DNA of 64,000 bases. Origin: Hofstenia miamia. Its lineage: Eukaryota; Xenacoelomorpha; Acoela. The position numbers were made by a program, and so were the translations under genes. Shown here piece after piece: positions 11,294 to 24,381 of the stretch (the stretch's first letter is position 1; each line of letters starts with the position of its first letter). A model generated the notes under the pieces. It saw nothing but the letters and a program-made list of their open reading frames with translations. It searched no databases and was not told the DNA's origin. The stretch spans positions 1,729,500 through 1,793,499 of the forward strand of contig SCFE01000051.1 in the NCBI GenBank assembly GCA_004352715.1, given 5' to 3'.

Positions 11294-13357
11294 TTTTTGT
11301 GAAAAACATGTACTGGTACCAGTATTATTTCCATCCATGTCCACTCCCAATACAAAGGAGCTTTGCATATGATCAATCTATGATCAATAACTATAATCAA
11401 GTCTATAGAATTTGGAAATAAATAAATATTTAAATTTGAAAGTCATGGTGTTGTAAAATTTTGACTTTCAGACATGGTAAATTAAAGTTTTAATGAATTT
11501 TTCTAATTAAGCTAATAGCATGGAGAGTTTTCAATGTATCAGATGCCACTTGCGTCTAAAATAACAGAGAAAAAGTGTCATTATATAAAAAGTTGGAAAG
11601 AAATGGGAATTAAATGTTTGAAAATTAAAAAAAATAATGATAATGATGTAAAGCACTGTTACACAGATAAAAGTTCAATTCCAAAGAATGTAAATTAGAT
11701 TCCCTAAAACAAAAGATCAATAGCTTTCTTAGTATGCATTCACTTTCAACTAATTTAGATAATTCACACCTTCTGTGCTCTAAATATTATTATTAAAAAA
11801 CGCCTCCATAAAGTTAATAGCAAATGTTAATCTAGTTTCCTAGCTTTAGAATGACCGCAAATCTGCATCCCACACAGGATAATTTGTTACCAGTAAATTC
11901 TTTTTCATACAATTGTATATAATAACATCTCTAAAATCAACAGAAATATCTAAATTTTTAAATACCTACGAATTCAAAACAATCTTTAGAGAGTAAATGT
12001 CGCACGAAAAAATGCCTTATCCGCAGGCTAGCATTTTATAGAAAAGTTTGCTTAAATAATCAATTTATGTGAAAGTACTTATTTTTAGATTTTTGTAGAA
12101 AGCAAATTATCATAAAATGTGTTAGATCATAATAAACATAGACGTCTGCACACTTTAAAATCAATTCTGAAACGTACACGTATAATAGAAACATATATTT
12201 AAGCGATTTACATTAAGATGCTGTGTTTCTAAAAATCTATCTTATTTTGTCACTTTTAAAAAGCATTAGTTTTTGGCGAATCAGTAAAATGACCATTTAC
12301 TTTCTGCTTGCTTCAAAGCAAATGAAATTGTTGAAACGCTACGGAGCTCTCAAGGGAATTTGTAGTATTGCTTAGATTGAATGCTTAGACAACGAGTTGA
12401 CAAGATGTGATAACCGTAAACCTTGTATAAACCATTATAAAGTCTATACAGGAATATGAATTTACTCCTAATTATATGAAAGATCAATCCATGATTGTAT
12501 TGTTGCTGGATAACTAATATGAGCTTTAGCCATAAGTAAGTTAAAAGAGATTAAAGAAAAGGTTCTGAACACTGAAGCTTTATGCAAATGCACAGAAGAG
12601 AATTAATACAAACAATACAAGAATAAGGCACTATGGAAAATTGTATTCTACATGCATGCCGGTATTTCATGCCATTAGATCGGGAAAAATGCTATAAACA
12701 GATGTAAATACAGAATATGGTTTTTAATATAGTCGATGTATCATTTCGTCTCAAAATATATTTGAATCTTGAAATTTGAAGATGTTTGTTCAGTACAAAT
12801 TGATGAAGCTCATCTTCTATCAACTATTTGAGAGCGTTTACAAAACGTTAGCAAAGGTTCGCACACTTGTCTTACAAAATTCGAGCAATTTCAATAATGC
12901 TGAGTGATAATTCAGTCAACTGAAGAAGCGCATGCAAAAGATTAACTATGCAGAGTTGATAAATTATATTTAATACAAGACGTTGTATAGTGAAGTATTT
13001 AAATAATTGTTCCAAACACCAACTACGTTTCAAAGTTTTGTATAGCATTTGTATGGGAAACACATTATACGATAACAAACACCTCACTTCCTAAGAAAAT
13101 CGCAATCGGAAATATATATATATTATACTTTTATTTCAAAAAAAAATATTTCAATGTTTTTAATTGGTAATCATAGAACTGAATAGAGCAATTCACAGCC
13201 ACATGTGACCATTTCGCAATTCCCCCTACTACCTAATGATCTAAAAGGGGAATAAACAGCAGTTTATAAGAAGAAATTATGTAAAATCTTTTCTTTTTTA
13301 AGATTCTTGCATCATTAACTTTAAAATGAAAATTAAAAAATCGAAATCTTGGGTAAA
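11294..13357. other. non-coding DNA, nothing recognised
   Basis: Long AT-rich stretch with only short chance frames. I see no inverted or tandem repeat worth naming. Confidence 0.4.
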
Positions 13358-13831
13358 ACAGAAACGTAAACAACACAGCGATGCACGATTCAGCTAATCA
13401 GAAAATTTAACAAGTTTGTTTTTCCTAAAGGCGATTTAAATTGACAAAGATACAATAATATATAACTAGAATATATGCATATATAAACTAAGATATAGAT
13501 TGACAAGCTGGTTAAATAACTTTTCAAAAATGAAATACAATGCAAACAACAGTAGTGATTGTATTAAAAAAATAAAATTTCCAACGGAAGTAATGTTTGC
13601 GGTTAAAAGCTNACAGAAACGTAAACAACACAGCGATGCACGATTTAACTAATCAGAGAATTTACCAAGTTTGTTTTTCCTAAAGGCGATTTAAATTGAC
13701 AAAGATACAATAACATATAATTAGAATAAATGCATATATAAACTAAGTTATAGATTGACAAGCTGGTTAAATAACTTTTCAAAAATGAAATACAATGCAA
13801 ACAACGGAAGTAAGGTTTGCGGTTAAAAGCT
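13358..13831. repeat. Duplicated block around a single N
   Basis: 13358-13611 and 13613-13831 are near-identical copies joined at the N at 13612. The left copy carries an extra segment of about 35 bp before the shared ending ggttaaaagct. SNPs plus an indel between tandem copies split by an N suggest two alleles placed side by side. Confidence 0.75.
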
Positions 13832-14403
13832 ACAAGTGTGTATTGTTTGTTAAAAAGTCAGTTTGAGATCACTTTCAACAAGTGGTTGTGAGGCCACCGA
13901 GTTTCCCCTAAAAGTATTGCGACGCAAATGAAATATTCAAGTAGATATTCAAATGCAATCGTAGTTTAAAAGTGCAATACTAGTTTTTTAAACAAAAAAC
14001 AGTAAAAATTTATTTACCTCATCATAAACAGTAGGAAATATTTTATGATTTTCCTCGTCTATACAAATACAAGTTACCATGACACAAACTACGAGTATCT
14101 CAATAACCCAGAAGCCTTGCTACAGCGCATATGGAACAATACTTTGAGACAAACATGAAATTAGCTTAGTGTGTTAAAACCAGTATTAAATATTCTCTTA
14201 AGACAAAGTGAAAATAAATCATTCGTCATGTAAAGCAAAATTATAACTACATTTTCATTAAGAGATTTATTGCTTCTGTTCATAATGGAGGTCATCATGA
14301 CTAAGAGGTAGGCAGAAATAAATTAATGAATTATAACATAATAAATAATATTCATAAATTAGCTATCTCTTTCATTACAATAGCCTACTATTTTTACCAT
14401 ATG

Positions 14404-14442
<39 letters not shown>

Positions 14443-15586
14443 TTCCCGCTTTTTGATATGGAAAATGCAAAAACTTTACATTTGGCAGGAAATGGTTCGA
14501 AATTTCTAAGGCATTTAGCGAGAATCGCACTTTTGCCCCAAAAAACCTATTTTTCGGCCATTGTTGCCGTAGTATTCACTCGGAGTTAAATATATTTACC
14601 ATGGGGGTTAAATTAAAGATTTATGTTTGGAAACACGATCATGATGAGTTTTTTAAAAAACATTTAATGGGAGATATAAATAAATAAATAAATAAATAAA
14701 TATATATATATAAGCTTGGAAAAAAACTTGCTGGAATCTTTTTATTCCTTTTTTATCACAACAACTTATTAAAAGTTAATTAGTTTTCACAATTATTTCT
14801 TAATTTAATAGGTCTAAAGCATCAATTTTGGATTTTTCTTGAATTAATTTTAAAAATTGAACGTGTAAAATGTTTATGACCTAAATTTTGAGAGCATAAT
14901 TGTTTGCGATTTGCACGAAATGGTGGAAAATTTTCGGATAACTCATCCCAAATAACTGTAGATTATGAATTGCAGTTGAAACTTATTATGCATTCAATAG
15001 CAGTTATCAACGAATCTTGCATGATTCATTAAACTAATTTTCAATCTTCCTAAATGAATTAGAAACCAAAGAGTTATATAATCTCCAAAAGAATTTCTTT
15101 CTCAACAACTTGTATATGTTATCATGCATATTGTTAATATATTGGTACTTTTCCTCAAAATTTATGATAAGTTGATATGTGATTTAAACATTAAATTTTT
15201 AATAAAGGATAAAATTGGGCTAAAATGGTATTGTATAAACTTTTAAAATTTGGGTAAATTTAAAGCATATTTGTAGTTAAAAGATTGGGAGAATATGCAA
15301 AATATTCGAATATATATATCAACTTCCTAAAAATTAAATGTGTTCTATATACCTGTCTAATAACGTCTAAATATTATTTAAAATCAGTAATCTGCTTTTA
15401 AATTAATGACAGTTGAAATTCAATATTTAAATGAGATTTGCTGAGGAATTAACGTCATTAGGTATAATCATTGAGCTATATTGGTTTTCGTTACCAATTG
15501 TTGCAAATTGAAGAAAATGGCAGGTTTAACGGTTTCGCCAAATGACCTCGAATACACAGGAAAACTTACTTAAGCTATGTTAAGTA
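13832..15586. other. non-coding DNA with microsatellites
   Basis: Contains a (TA)n tract at 14403-14442 and a short (AAAT)n/(TA)n tract at about 14681-14712. The open frame at 14326-14589 is mostly translated (TA)n. No gene is supported. Confidence 0.4.
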
Positions 15587-16220
15587 TAGGGTGATTCAAA
15601 AAAAATGTCCGTTTGGTAAGGAAAAATGACATTTTTTCATATGACATAGGGGGTTATCTATTGCTATTTTACTGGACACCGGTTCACTTCATATCTATGA
15701 TCAGAGTTCTACGTAGTTGATATTGCTGGTATTTCATATCTATGATCTTCATATTTAGGTATTTATATCTATGATCGGTATTTAGGTAAACAGGACACTT
15801 CATAATAGTCTGACTTGTAATTTGATACATAATTTATACAACTTGATTACTGTGACAATGGCTGACCGAATTAAACCAGAACTAGTAAATTTTTTCACTT
15901 CTGTTCTAACAAAGAATGACTTCAGTGCTGCGGATATCCACAGATTTCTAATTGTTGCTTGTGGCGAAGAATCTGTTCCTGGAGAGAGACAGATTAGACG
16001 AATTAGTAGCAAAAACAAGGGAGATGAATACAGTATTTCACGAAAAGAAGGTTCTGGACGGCCTAGGAGTGCCAGGAATGATATAAATATCAATATGGTT
16101 TCTTTACTGATTGATGAAGACCCTAGTCTAAGTTACAGAGCTATGGCGGCAATGCTAGGAATTGATAAATGTGCTGTTGAACGAATTTTAAAAACGGACA
16201 TTTTTTTTTGAGTCACCCTA
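15587..16220 (+). mobile_element. Non-autonomous Tc1/mariner-type element (634 bp)
   Basis: Terminal inverted repeats of about 28 bp start TAGGGTGATTCAAAAAAAA on the left (15587-15614). On the right (16191-16220) they read ...GGACATTTTTTTTTGAGTCACCCTA. They differ by one substitution and one A/T-run length change. TA target duplications sit at 15585-15586 and 16221-16222. The interior keeps only the transposase N-terminus, fused directly to the right TIR, so the catalytic domain has been deleted. A motif close to atatctatgatc occurs three times in the left part (about 15690-15775). Confidence 0.85.
15858..16211 (+). CDS. Truncated mariner-type transposase: DNA-binding domain only (117 aa)
   Basis: This intact ORF encodes only the bipartite helix-turn-helix DNA-binding region of a Tc1/mariner-type transposase. 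Residues about 5-50 form the first HTH (SAADIHRFLIVACGEE, then QIRRI). GRPR at 67-70 is the AT-hook-like linker found in this superfamily. Residues about 75-112 form the second HTH (SYRAMAAMLGIDKCAVERIL). No D-D-D/E catalytic domain follows: the last codons (KTDIFF and stop) are read from the right terminal repeat itself, so the internal deletion fused the DNA-binding part to the transposon end. I chose the ATG at 15858 (MADRIKPEL) because it matches the usual N-terminus; an in-frame ATG at 15822 lies upstream. The protein could bind its own TIRs without cutting, as known truncated transposase repressors do. That role is inference. Confidence 0.72.
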   Translation: MADRIKPELVNFFTSVLTKNDFSAADIHRFLIVACGEESVPGERQIRRISSKNKGDEYSISRKEGSGRPRSARNDININMVSLLIDEDPSLSYRAMAAMLGIDKCAVERILKTDIFF

Positions 16221-17192
16221 TATATTACTGAATTGCAAAATTCGATGTGCGAATGATGTCTAAATCATTTTTTCTAACGAGACTTCCGAGTTCAATAGCT
16301 TGGAAAAAGATATTTTTCGGGTGAAATAAATTCAATGCTTCAGAAGTATATTTAATATGGCTATAAGACAAAACATATCTGAAACGAATCTTTATCATAT
16401 AAATGGAATGGGGAAAATATCCATTTCTACATGGTCTAAACCCAAAATTTTGAAATTGATTGAAATTGGAATTTCTCTTTTTCTTCTTCTTCTCTTTATT
16501 TTGAAGGCATGTGAAATGTATCAATAACGTTATTTGTTTTAAATTTACTAAATTTAATGAAACTTGCAAGAAGAAATGTGTTGAGATGCACTGACAATTG
16601 CCAAAATTTTAAAACAACAAGTTGAAAAACACTGTTTATGGCAAATTGAAAGATCTCCTTGAGGTATGAATTTTAGATGTTCTTACGATCCTGCAGCTAT
16701 GAATAATGACTTAAAAAGATTGGCCTGTGGTAAGAGAAGACAATGATCCAATGATCTTAATACAAAAATTGGTGAAACAAAGCCATTTAAGATGTGTAAA
16801 TATTTTTAAGATTTTGATAGAATATACAAACGTTGTGCAGATTCTTAGTTGATACACAGAGGTTGGAAACCCTATTTTATCATTATTATTATTAGAACCA
16901 TTGGAGAAAATATAAGTTGATTGAAATTAGTTAAATTTTTAGGCTTCATTTTAATATTCATATTTACCTGATTTTCGATTGCATAATGCCTGAGTTAGGT
17001 GGGGATGTAGATAGCATGGCCAGATATGGATATTGTCCAGCCGAACCTGAATTGAAAGGGTGGAAGAATTGGGCTGAACTTTGAAAAACTTGAATTGTCT
17101 TTTACGCAATCATACATGCAACAACCCAAATGAGTTAAAAATAGACTTTGAATTTCATACCAAAACCACCGCGTCTCTCGATAACTAATCTA
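16221..17192. other. non-coding DNA
   Basis: A 114-codon minus frame (16225-16569) is low-complexity (poly-K) and unsupported. A broken protein-like plus frame near 16680-16860 could not be identified. Confidence 0.3.
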
Positions 17193-18100
17193 ATTTGATT
17201 GAATATGTTTCTTGTTGATTTTAATTGGACAGGAAAGTTGGTTCCCACTAAATAAATGTAATAGTGGAAACACTACATCAAAATGGAATGAAAGCTACTT
17301 TTATTCACGGAGTAATTGAGGCTGTTTTGTAGGCATTACCATACTGAGAAGAGATCACAAAATATCCAAGGAATTCAAAAATGGTGTGCCTAAATCTTTA
17401 GTGAGAAATGATATTCTTGACAGTGGATCGCACGTCAGTAATGGCAGAATAAAACAGCCGATGATCCGCATGATTCCGCAAATAATTTGGCAACGAAGCA
17501 TGCATCGGTTTGCAATCTTTCTAAAGAGGATTCGGAGTGAAGAGTGTCCGTTGTGAATCGGTAGCCTGTAATTCCACCCTAATTCAAAATTGCAGAGAAG
17601 AGATCTCTCAAGGAAGCTGATGGTTATTGAAAANATTTGATTGAATATGTTTCTTGTTGATTTTAATTGGACAGGAAAGTTGGTTCCCACTAAATAAATG
17701 TAATAGTGGAAACACTACATCAAAATGGAATGAAAGCTACTTTCATTCACGGAGAAATTGAATCTGTTTTATAGGCATTATCATATTGAGAAGAGATCAT
17801 AAAACATCCAAGGAATTCAAAAATGGTGAGCCTAAATCTTTTGTGAGAAATGATATTCTTGACAGTGGATCGCACGTCAGTAATGACAGAATAAAACAGC
17901 CGATGATCCACATGATTTGGCAACGAAGCATGCACCGGTTTACAAACTTCCTAAAGAGGATTCGGAGTGAAGAGTGTCGTTGTGAATCGGTTCCCTTTTG
18001 GCTCTCTCACCAAACCAAAAATGAAAGAGTAATCTGTAATTCCACCCTAATTCAAAATTTGCAGAGGAGAAATCTCTCCAGGAAACAGATGATTATTCAA
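17193..18100. repeat. About 450-bp duplicated block around a single N
   Basis: 17193-17633 and 17635 to about 18100 are near-identical and joined at the N at 17634. They differ by SNPs and indels, including an insertion of about 12 bp near 17475 and loss of about 40 bp near 17563 in the left copy. A 151-codon plus frame in the right copy (17786-18241) is broken in the left copy by indels that are not multiples of three, so it is probably not coding. Confidence 0.75.
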
Positions 18101-21100
18101 AAGCTGGAGAAATCATTCATCATAGGTCACACAATTGGGCCAAATGGACTAATTTGGGTTAATCTAAAGGGGACAGATTTGACTCGTACCGTGTCTAACA
18201 TTTTATGGGAAGTGCTGGATATGGGCCTAAGTTTTCGTTAGAAGGTCGGTTTTGCTTAGTTTGTTACAGGCTCAATGGTTTCTCCTTCTGAGTTATTTTA
18301 ACCACATTGTCTGCAAAATTTTGAAGATAATTCAACGTTTTAGGGCATTCAGCTCACTGAATGTATATTCTAAAAAGATGGGATACTGCTCGATTGAATT
18401 TTAAATCAAATCAATCAGTCAAAGAAGTCATGCAAGTACATTGCCAAAGATCAGATTTTTATGAACCTTTACAAAACATGCGATTGTAGAAAACCTCTAC
18501 AGCTCTGTAAAGTAAGCTGGAACAGGGGAACGAAAAATATACCCGAGATTTGAAAAATCTATAGGAGACTATCTGGCTATAGCAGCACAAATAAATTTTT
18601 TCCAAATGTCTTTAAATGTGCAAACCTAACAGAAACGAGGTGGGACCTTGATTCTGCTAAGAATAATTAATTAAAGTGTACATGTAAACATGAGTATCCG
18701 TAGTCAATATTCGATACATATGAACAATTCCAAGGCCTGGTCGCATTTTGATGACAGCTCAGTTTAGCAAAATAAATATCCTTTACAAATTCGTACAAAA
18801 GGGTTTAGCATATACGCTTGTAGCGTTTCAATAAATTGACTTGAATCGCGATATCACCCATGATGGATCGGAATTTAAATTAAAATAAGCCCTTTAGGTA
18901 ACTAAAAAAGTGTACTATTGATTATTTCATTAAACATTCTGGGTCTTTAGTTAATAACACAATATAATATTAAACCTACTGCATTAGATAAAGTAATTCA
19001 GACATTTATTGTAAATAGAAAAGTCAAGACGTCTGAACATAAAGGTGGAAATGAAAATGTCCATGTTTTACATTGAAAATAACTGCATGCCCCATGAGCT
19101 GCAGAAAGGCGACAAGGGGGAAACGTAAAGAGAAAGGAAACAGAAGTTTGAAAAAAATCAAACTTTTCAAGTTGCTAAAACATGCTTTTTTATACAATAT
19201 GATAAGATCGAGAATTTTTGTAAAAGACGGATGTTAAAGATAGTCTAGACGAAATTGTTTCGTTGTTGAGGGCTGCGTGTTCAAGAAATTAAGTTAATAT
19301 TATATCGTCTGCAGGAAATTGGAGCATAATGATATAATGTATTTTCTTTTTATTCCAAATTCAGCACATTGTTAAAAGAACGAGGGAGTTCCATCCTACA
19401 CACTTCTCTCTTATGCTTTCTACTGTAGAACTTAAAAGTGAGCAAGAACCTTCTTAACATTAGTACTTAAACATCATTGTAAATGATTTTCCTATTTCCA
19501 ATCTTTCCTTTTTACAATCTCAGTAAGGGAACAAAATGGACATAATGTATTTTTCTACTTCTTATCTTTTTACACCTAGAATATGAAATTTATTATTTTT
19601 TAATGTAAGGCTTAAATGAAAAGTCCACATCAATTATGACGTACTATTGTCTATAAATATCAAAATAGAAATTCTCTAAGAGCTAATATACTTTAGAAGC
19701 ATTCTTACCTAATGAATAAATTTACATGTATATAAGTGAAGCTTGGTTTACATTAATAGTTTTTTGAACTTAAAGCGATTACTATCAACAACAAAAAATA
19801 AAATGTCAAGAACACTCGACTCGACTCGGCTCACAACGTTTTGGCTCATCCTCGAACGATTCGATACCAGATCGGATTTAGGGGAAAACCAAATGTATCC
19901 TTATCCCTGATAATCAATAATTATAGGAATGAATGTTGATTTAAAAATAAAACCTGAAAAAACGCGAAAAAGTGAAAAAACATAAAAATGTAAGTTTTGT
20001 AATATTCGGTTCTCCACAACGTTACTCTCATTATAAGAATTATTCAACTATTGCTCTTTGTAGTAAGCAAAGATTAGATGTCATCATGTTCTTTTACTCC
20101 AAGAAGAGAAGTATGAGGCATACTTTGTAAGGTCAGGAAGGAACATCAAGAAAAAATGATGGCTACGCACCGGAATATACACATGTATGTAGATTTCTGC
20201 CACATGTATGTAGAATCACTTTAAGATTTAACTGAAAATCAAACAACTGAAATGACACATAATTTGCAATCAGTATTTTTGAATACCAAATCATATTTGC
20301 AAGAATTGATAGTCCAATTTTTTGGGGAAAGAAATTTCTGAGAGTAAGAGAATTTTCGATATCAGTAATCTTTTATACCTCATTAAAGTTAAAAATTGAA
20401 ATAGCGTTGGTGTCATGCATATTATTTTAGGCCGACTTTTAGATTTCACCTGATCAAGTAGAGAACTTTCTCCATTCTTCTTTGAAGTCTCCCGCAATTA
20501 TTCCGTATTTATAGTAATGATTCTATTATTATTAATTGGTCTATTACAAGCTATTTGGGCTTAAACGGGCTTTGGGCTGTTTGAGAAAAAATTAATTCTA
20601 CAAAATGTAATGAACTGCTTACAATGGATATAAATAAAAAGTTTGGCATTTCTGAAGATAAGTATACCCTATTAAATCCACAACAAAGTTTCATGTAAGT
20701 CCATGTTTTAATGCTAGTTTAAAGGATATTTCACCAAGATAAATAACAGCTATTACCTATTATCTACAAGTTCCTAGATTCTATTGATGGTGTTTATCCA
20801 GAGTATGTAATTTTTAAATAACATTCCGAATAGTTCACATCATTATGATGCTTTGCAGGAATGCTACGCACCCATTACGACCTAAGACTGCCTATTAAGT
20901 TTGTTAGGCCCACCTTTGAAATATATAAAAAGATTAGATGGCTACCACTAATCTAGCTATCGCAAGTTTTACAAACTTGAAAACGAATCTCACTACAAGT
21001 CCCTTACTAACCATTTGAAGAATGAACAAAATATGGATGTGGACACATAAAAATGGGGTTTTTAATAAAGTAGCGGTAGTAAGTTAGAAGCGGTGAAGCG

Positions 21101-22755
21101 GTAGTAGAAGGAAAAAGTAATTGTAGCTATTTTTTATGTAGCTGTTAAATCAAAGTTTTAGACATAATTCAAAAGTATCAAAAAAATTGCTATACGCATT
21201 TGGAAAAAAATGTTTACTTTCAAAGTCATTCAAACATCAAACACATCAATAGTCTTTTCAAGTACTTGTTAAAAAACTATAATTAAAATGTTATTATTAG
21301 AATGCATGTTCTCTATGAAACTAGCAAATGACTTCTCTGATAAATATTAAAGTGCATTTCGTCAAAGGTATGAAGCATGCGTTCTAATAACCAGACAAAG
21401 GTGTACGGATACTGACTTCTATACCACGGACATGGTCCGGTCATACGTCCTCCGAACATAGCATCATTATTTGACATTATTGGAAAATACTAATTCTTTA
21501 ATCATTTGCTTGAAGTGTGTTATTGATTTATACGAATTTTTTGTCTATCTATTCCATATATCATTTTATGCACTGCAGAGCTGCAAATTACTCAAGATGT
21601 GTTGGCCTAGCCCACAATACCTTGAAACAGTGATCCAGCTGATTTATATATGTTCCTATATTTTTATAGATTCACCCACCCCAACGCAACCAGTAAATTG
21701 AACAAGTTTTTATATTTAGTTTTAGGCTTTTTGCATTTTTGATTTTTAAAAAACGAATTTTCTGAATATTCTGAACGTAAAATACAAACTCTCGAAGTAT
21801 AGTTTCATTGTTGCATCTTAAAAGTACTTTTCTGTAAAGTCACTTTTATATTAAAATCGTTATTAAAAAAATCCAAGTGCTTAGTTAATACTACATAATG
21901 TCATTGGCATAATATACACTTATGGAAATCGTTTACTCAAAGGAACATCAACGTCTAAAACGTCTTCTACGGGCATATTGTAACCGGAAGCATTTTAAAA
22001 TTATATGGAGCATGTGTTTCCTGCTGCTCGCCCCTCCCTAGACATACTTCTCTTTTATTTTGCGCTTCTGGCAAATTCATATTTAAATATCTGCTAACTA
22101 TAATTTGTAAATGAAATTATATTCATGCTTATATTCTTAAGATGTTTGCAAAAACAAACTTAACGGATACAAACGCTAAAATAATTGAGGTTTGCGTTGG
22201 AGCCTCAATAAATAAAAGTTTGTAAAAAAAACTTGAAGATGGCGGATCCAACAAGATTTTGAGACCCTGAGAATTGAAATTCAGTGTTTATTTACCCATA
22301 ATTCTACTAATTTAGTCTAAAGTAACAAATCGGTTTGTCCACATTGATGGATTTGTGCCGCTCATGCAATTATGATGATGTGTGCTAAAACGTATTTTTT
22401 GCCTGAATTTTATACAAATATGACATTTTTTCTAATGAGAAATTCGATTTTTTCAAGATCATTCCAATTCTTAAAATACCTAATGTTCCGATAATGAGAA
22501 CAACAAATAACCAAAATATTTTGCTTTCTGAAGAAAAACTGTATGAGGACTGTGTGCAAAAGTGGGCCAGAATGGGTTCGCCACAGGTCGCAAATTAAAG
22601 ATTGTGGTGTTTTCAGATTGTAAATATCTTCATTAGATTGTGATGTCAATATTTTTTGAGGAAACCATTCTAGATTTTGAAAACTTCTTAGTAAAATTAC
22701 GGTTAAAACTCAACCTTCATAATTTGATAAATAATAGCTTGTTTGGTTAAAAACG
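18101..22755. other. long non-coding stretch
   Basis: No gene is supported. It contains one copy of a dispersed 29-bp motif (19878-19906) next to a CTCGACTCGACTCGGCTC run at about 19818-19835. The same combination recurs at 32190-32640. Confidence 0.35.
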
Positions 22756-23520
22756 TTATGTATACAATTCACCCAAGAAGGACGATTGCATAAAACAAGA
22801 AAGAAGGCCACATATCTGAGCTCTGAAAACATATTCTGATCCTAATGTGAGACAACCCGGAAAGCACCAATTGATTCAATTATCGGAATACATACACTAA
22901 AAATTTAGGCTTACTTTGGATACGCAGATAAAACTAAGATGTAATTGGGCTTTTATTCATTTAAGTTAACGGTCAAAGTACTTACTGAAAAACTCTCTTA
23001 ATTCGGTCATTATAATTGTCAAAAACCCAACTGTCAAATCTATGCATAGTTGGGTTTTGATCGCAATTCCGGTGTGCAAAGTCTAAAACATTGCTTAATG
23101 CGTTAACATGTTTTGAGTGATTTTTTATTGGATCACAGGCAATGACATTCAATGTATTATTCGATAGATTTATTAATAAGGCCACGGTTAGACTAGTGAT
23201 TGGTTCAAAAGTGATCCATCACATTTGAAGGAATTGCACGTCTAACCACCCNTTATGTATACAATTCACCCAAGAAGGACGATTGCATAAAACAAGAAAG
23301 AAGGCCACATATCTGAGCTCTGAAAACATATTCTGATCCTAATGTGAGACAACCCGGAAAGCACCAATTGATTCAATTATCGGAATACATACACTAAAAA
23401 TTTAGGCTTACTTTGGATACGCAGATAAAACTAAGATGTAATTGGGCTTTTATTCATTTAAGTTAACGGTCAAAGTACTTACTGAAAAACTCTCTTAATT
23501 TGGTCATTATAACTGTCAAA
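22756..23520. repeat. Duplicated block around the N at 23252
   Basis: The sequence beginning ttatgtatacaattcaccc occurs at 22756 and again at 23253, offset 497 bp, and stays near-identical for about 265 bp. The copies then diverge: the left copy continues through about 150 bp of unique sequence into a MITE arm, while the right copy jumps into the interior of that MITE. The copies are best read as two alleles differing by a deletion. Confidence 0.75.
22986..23170 (-). CDS. Possible exon, unrecognised
   Basis: The minus strand has an open frame with protein-like composition (LNVIACDPIKNH, FAHRNCDQNPTMHRFDSWVF, NYNDRIKRVF) that runs into a strong donor, TTTCA|GTAAGT, with the GT at 22985-22984. 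I see no convincing acceptor upstream, where a MITE begins at 23180. The allelic copy at 23253-23637 lacks most of this frame, which argues against an essential coding role. I do not recognise a domain. Confidence 0.22.
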
Positions 23521-23637
23521 TCTATGCACGATTTCTTCGTGATCGTCACATCTCTAATTATCTCGGGTGGTTAGACGTGCGATTCAATCAAAATGTGATA
23601 GATCACTTTTGAACCAATCACTAGTCTAACCGTGGCC
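23180..23637. mobile_element. Palindromic MITE, arms split by an assembly junction (PIF/Harbinger-like)
   Basis: The left arm 23180-23251 (starting GGCCACGGTTAGACTAG) and the right arm 23565-23637 (ending CTAGTCTAACCGTGGCC) are inverted repeats of about 72 bp with a few differences. TAA flanks both ends (23177-23179 and 23638-23640), the 3-bp TWA duplication seen for PIF/Harbinger elements. The single N at 23252 lies just after the left arm, at the expected dyad, and the DNA between the arms is a second copy of the flank, not element. Each arm also contains a smaller inverted pair, GGTTAGAC/GTCTAACC. Confidence 0.65.
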
Positions 23638-23659
23638 TAAAGAGAAGTTAAATTGTTAA

Positions 23660-23800
23660 GGCTACGGTTAGACTATGTGATTGGTCACACGTGGTCTGTC
23701 ACATTTTGGTAAAATCGCACGTCTAACCACCAAGATAATTGGCGATGTGACGTGATTTTGTTTCTTTTCTTGCTACCAATCACGTAGTCTAACCGTGGCC
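23660..23800. mobile_element. 141-bp MITE of the same family (PIF/Harbinger-like)
   Basis: The ends are GGCTACGGTTAGACTATG on the left and CGTAGTCTAACCGTGGCC on the right, forming TIRs of about 26 bp. TAA target duplications lie at 23657-23659 and 23801-23803. The internal sequence shares GCACGTCTAACCACC and GATAATT with the neighbouring MITE, which ends only 22 bp away. The superfamily call rests on TSD size and TIR style only. Confidence 0.72.
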
Positions 23801-24381
23801 TAACATAACTTCTTTGAAACATATCGGAACTGTAAGTAAGAAAATAGATTGTAAACTGAACGACAATAGAAATAGCAACATTTGTTTTCGTTAAAATGAG
23901 ATTGAACAATTATGTTCAGTTGAGTGTGAACATTTCAGAATCGTTAGCACTATATTCATTAAACAGATGTGACACTCGATTGCGTCGTTTGTAAGGCAAC
24001 AAATTTACTCATAAATGCAATGACCAAATTTCCTTATTCAGTCGAATCTGGACATAGCGCAGACCTCTTAATAACGTAAGGAAAAAAATTTTCCTTTTCA
24101 GATTATAACTATCAAACCATAGGGGAAGCCGCCCTTAAAAAGTGAAAGCCCACGACTGTGTGCAACAACCCTTTGTTGTGCCTAATCATCTATATGAGAT
24201 CATTGGAAACTAAAATGAGTAGTCGAATTTGAAACGATATTTTATGTCCACTGTTTTTAGGCCTAGCAAAAAACTATCAAAACCATCCAATTTTACGGTC
24301 CATCTAAGATTACCTCAAGAAAATATAAGAATCTGAAAAATTACCAAACTGACAAAATGATATTTTTTAAACATATTTAAT
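23801..24381. other. non-coding DNA, nothing recognised
   Basis: Only short chance frames. No repeat or RNA signal is visible. Confidence 0.4.

Noticed and set aside
17786-18241. 151-codon plus-strand open frame
   Set aside because: The duplicate of this region at 17193-17633 carries indels that are not multiples of three across the same frame, and no domain is recognisable; probably chance.
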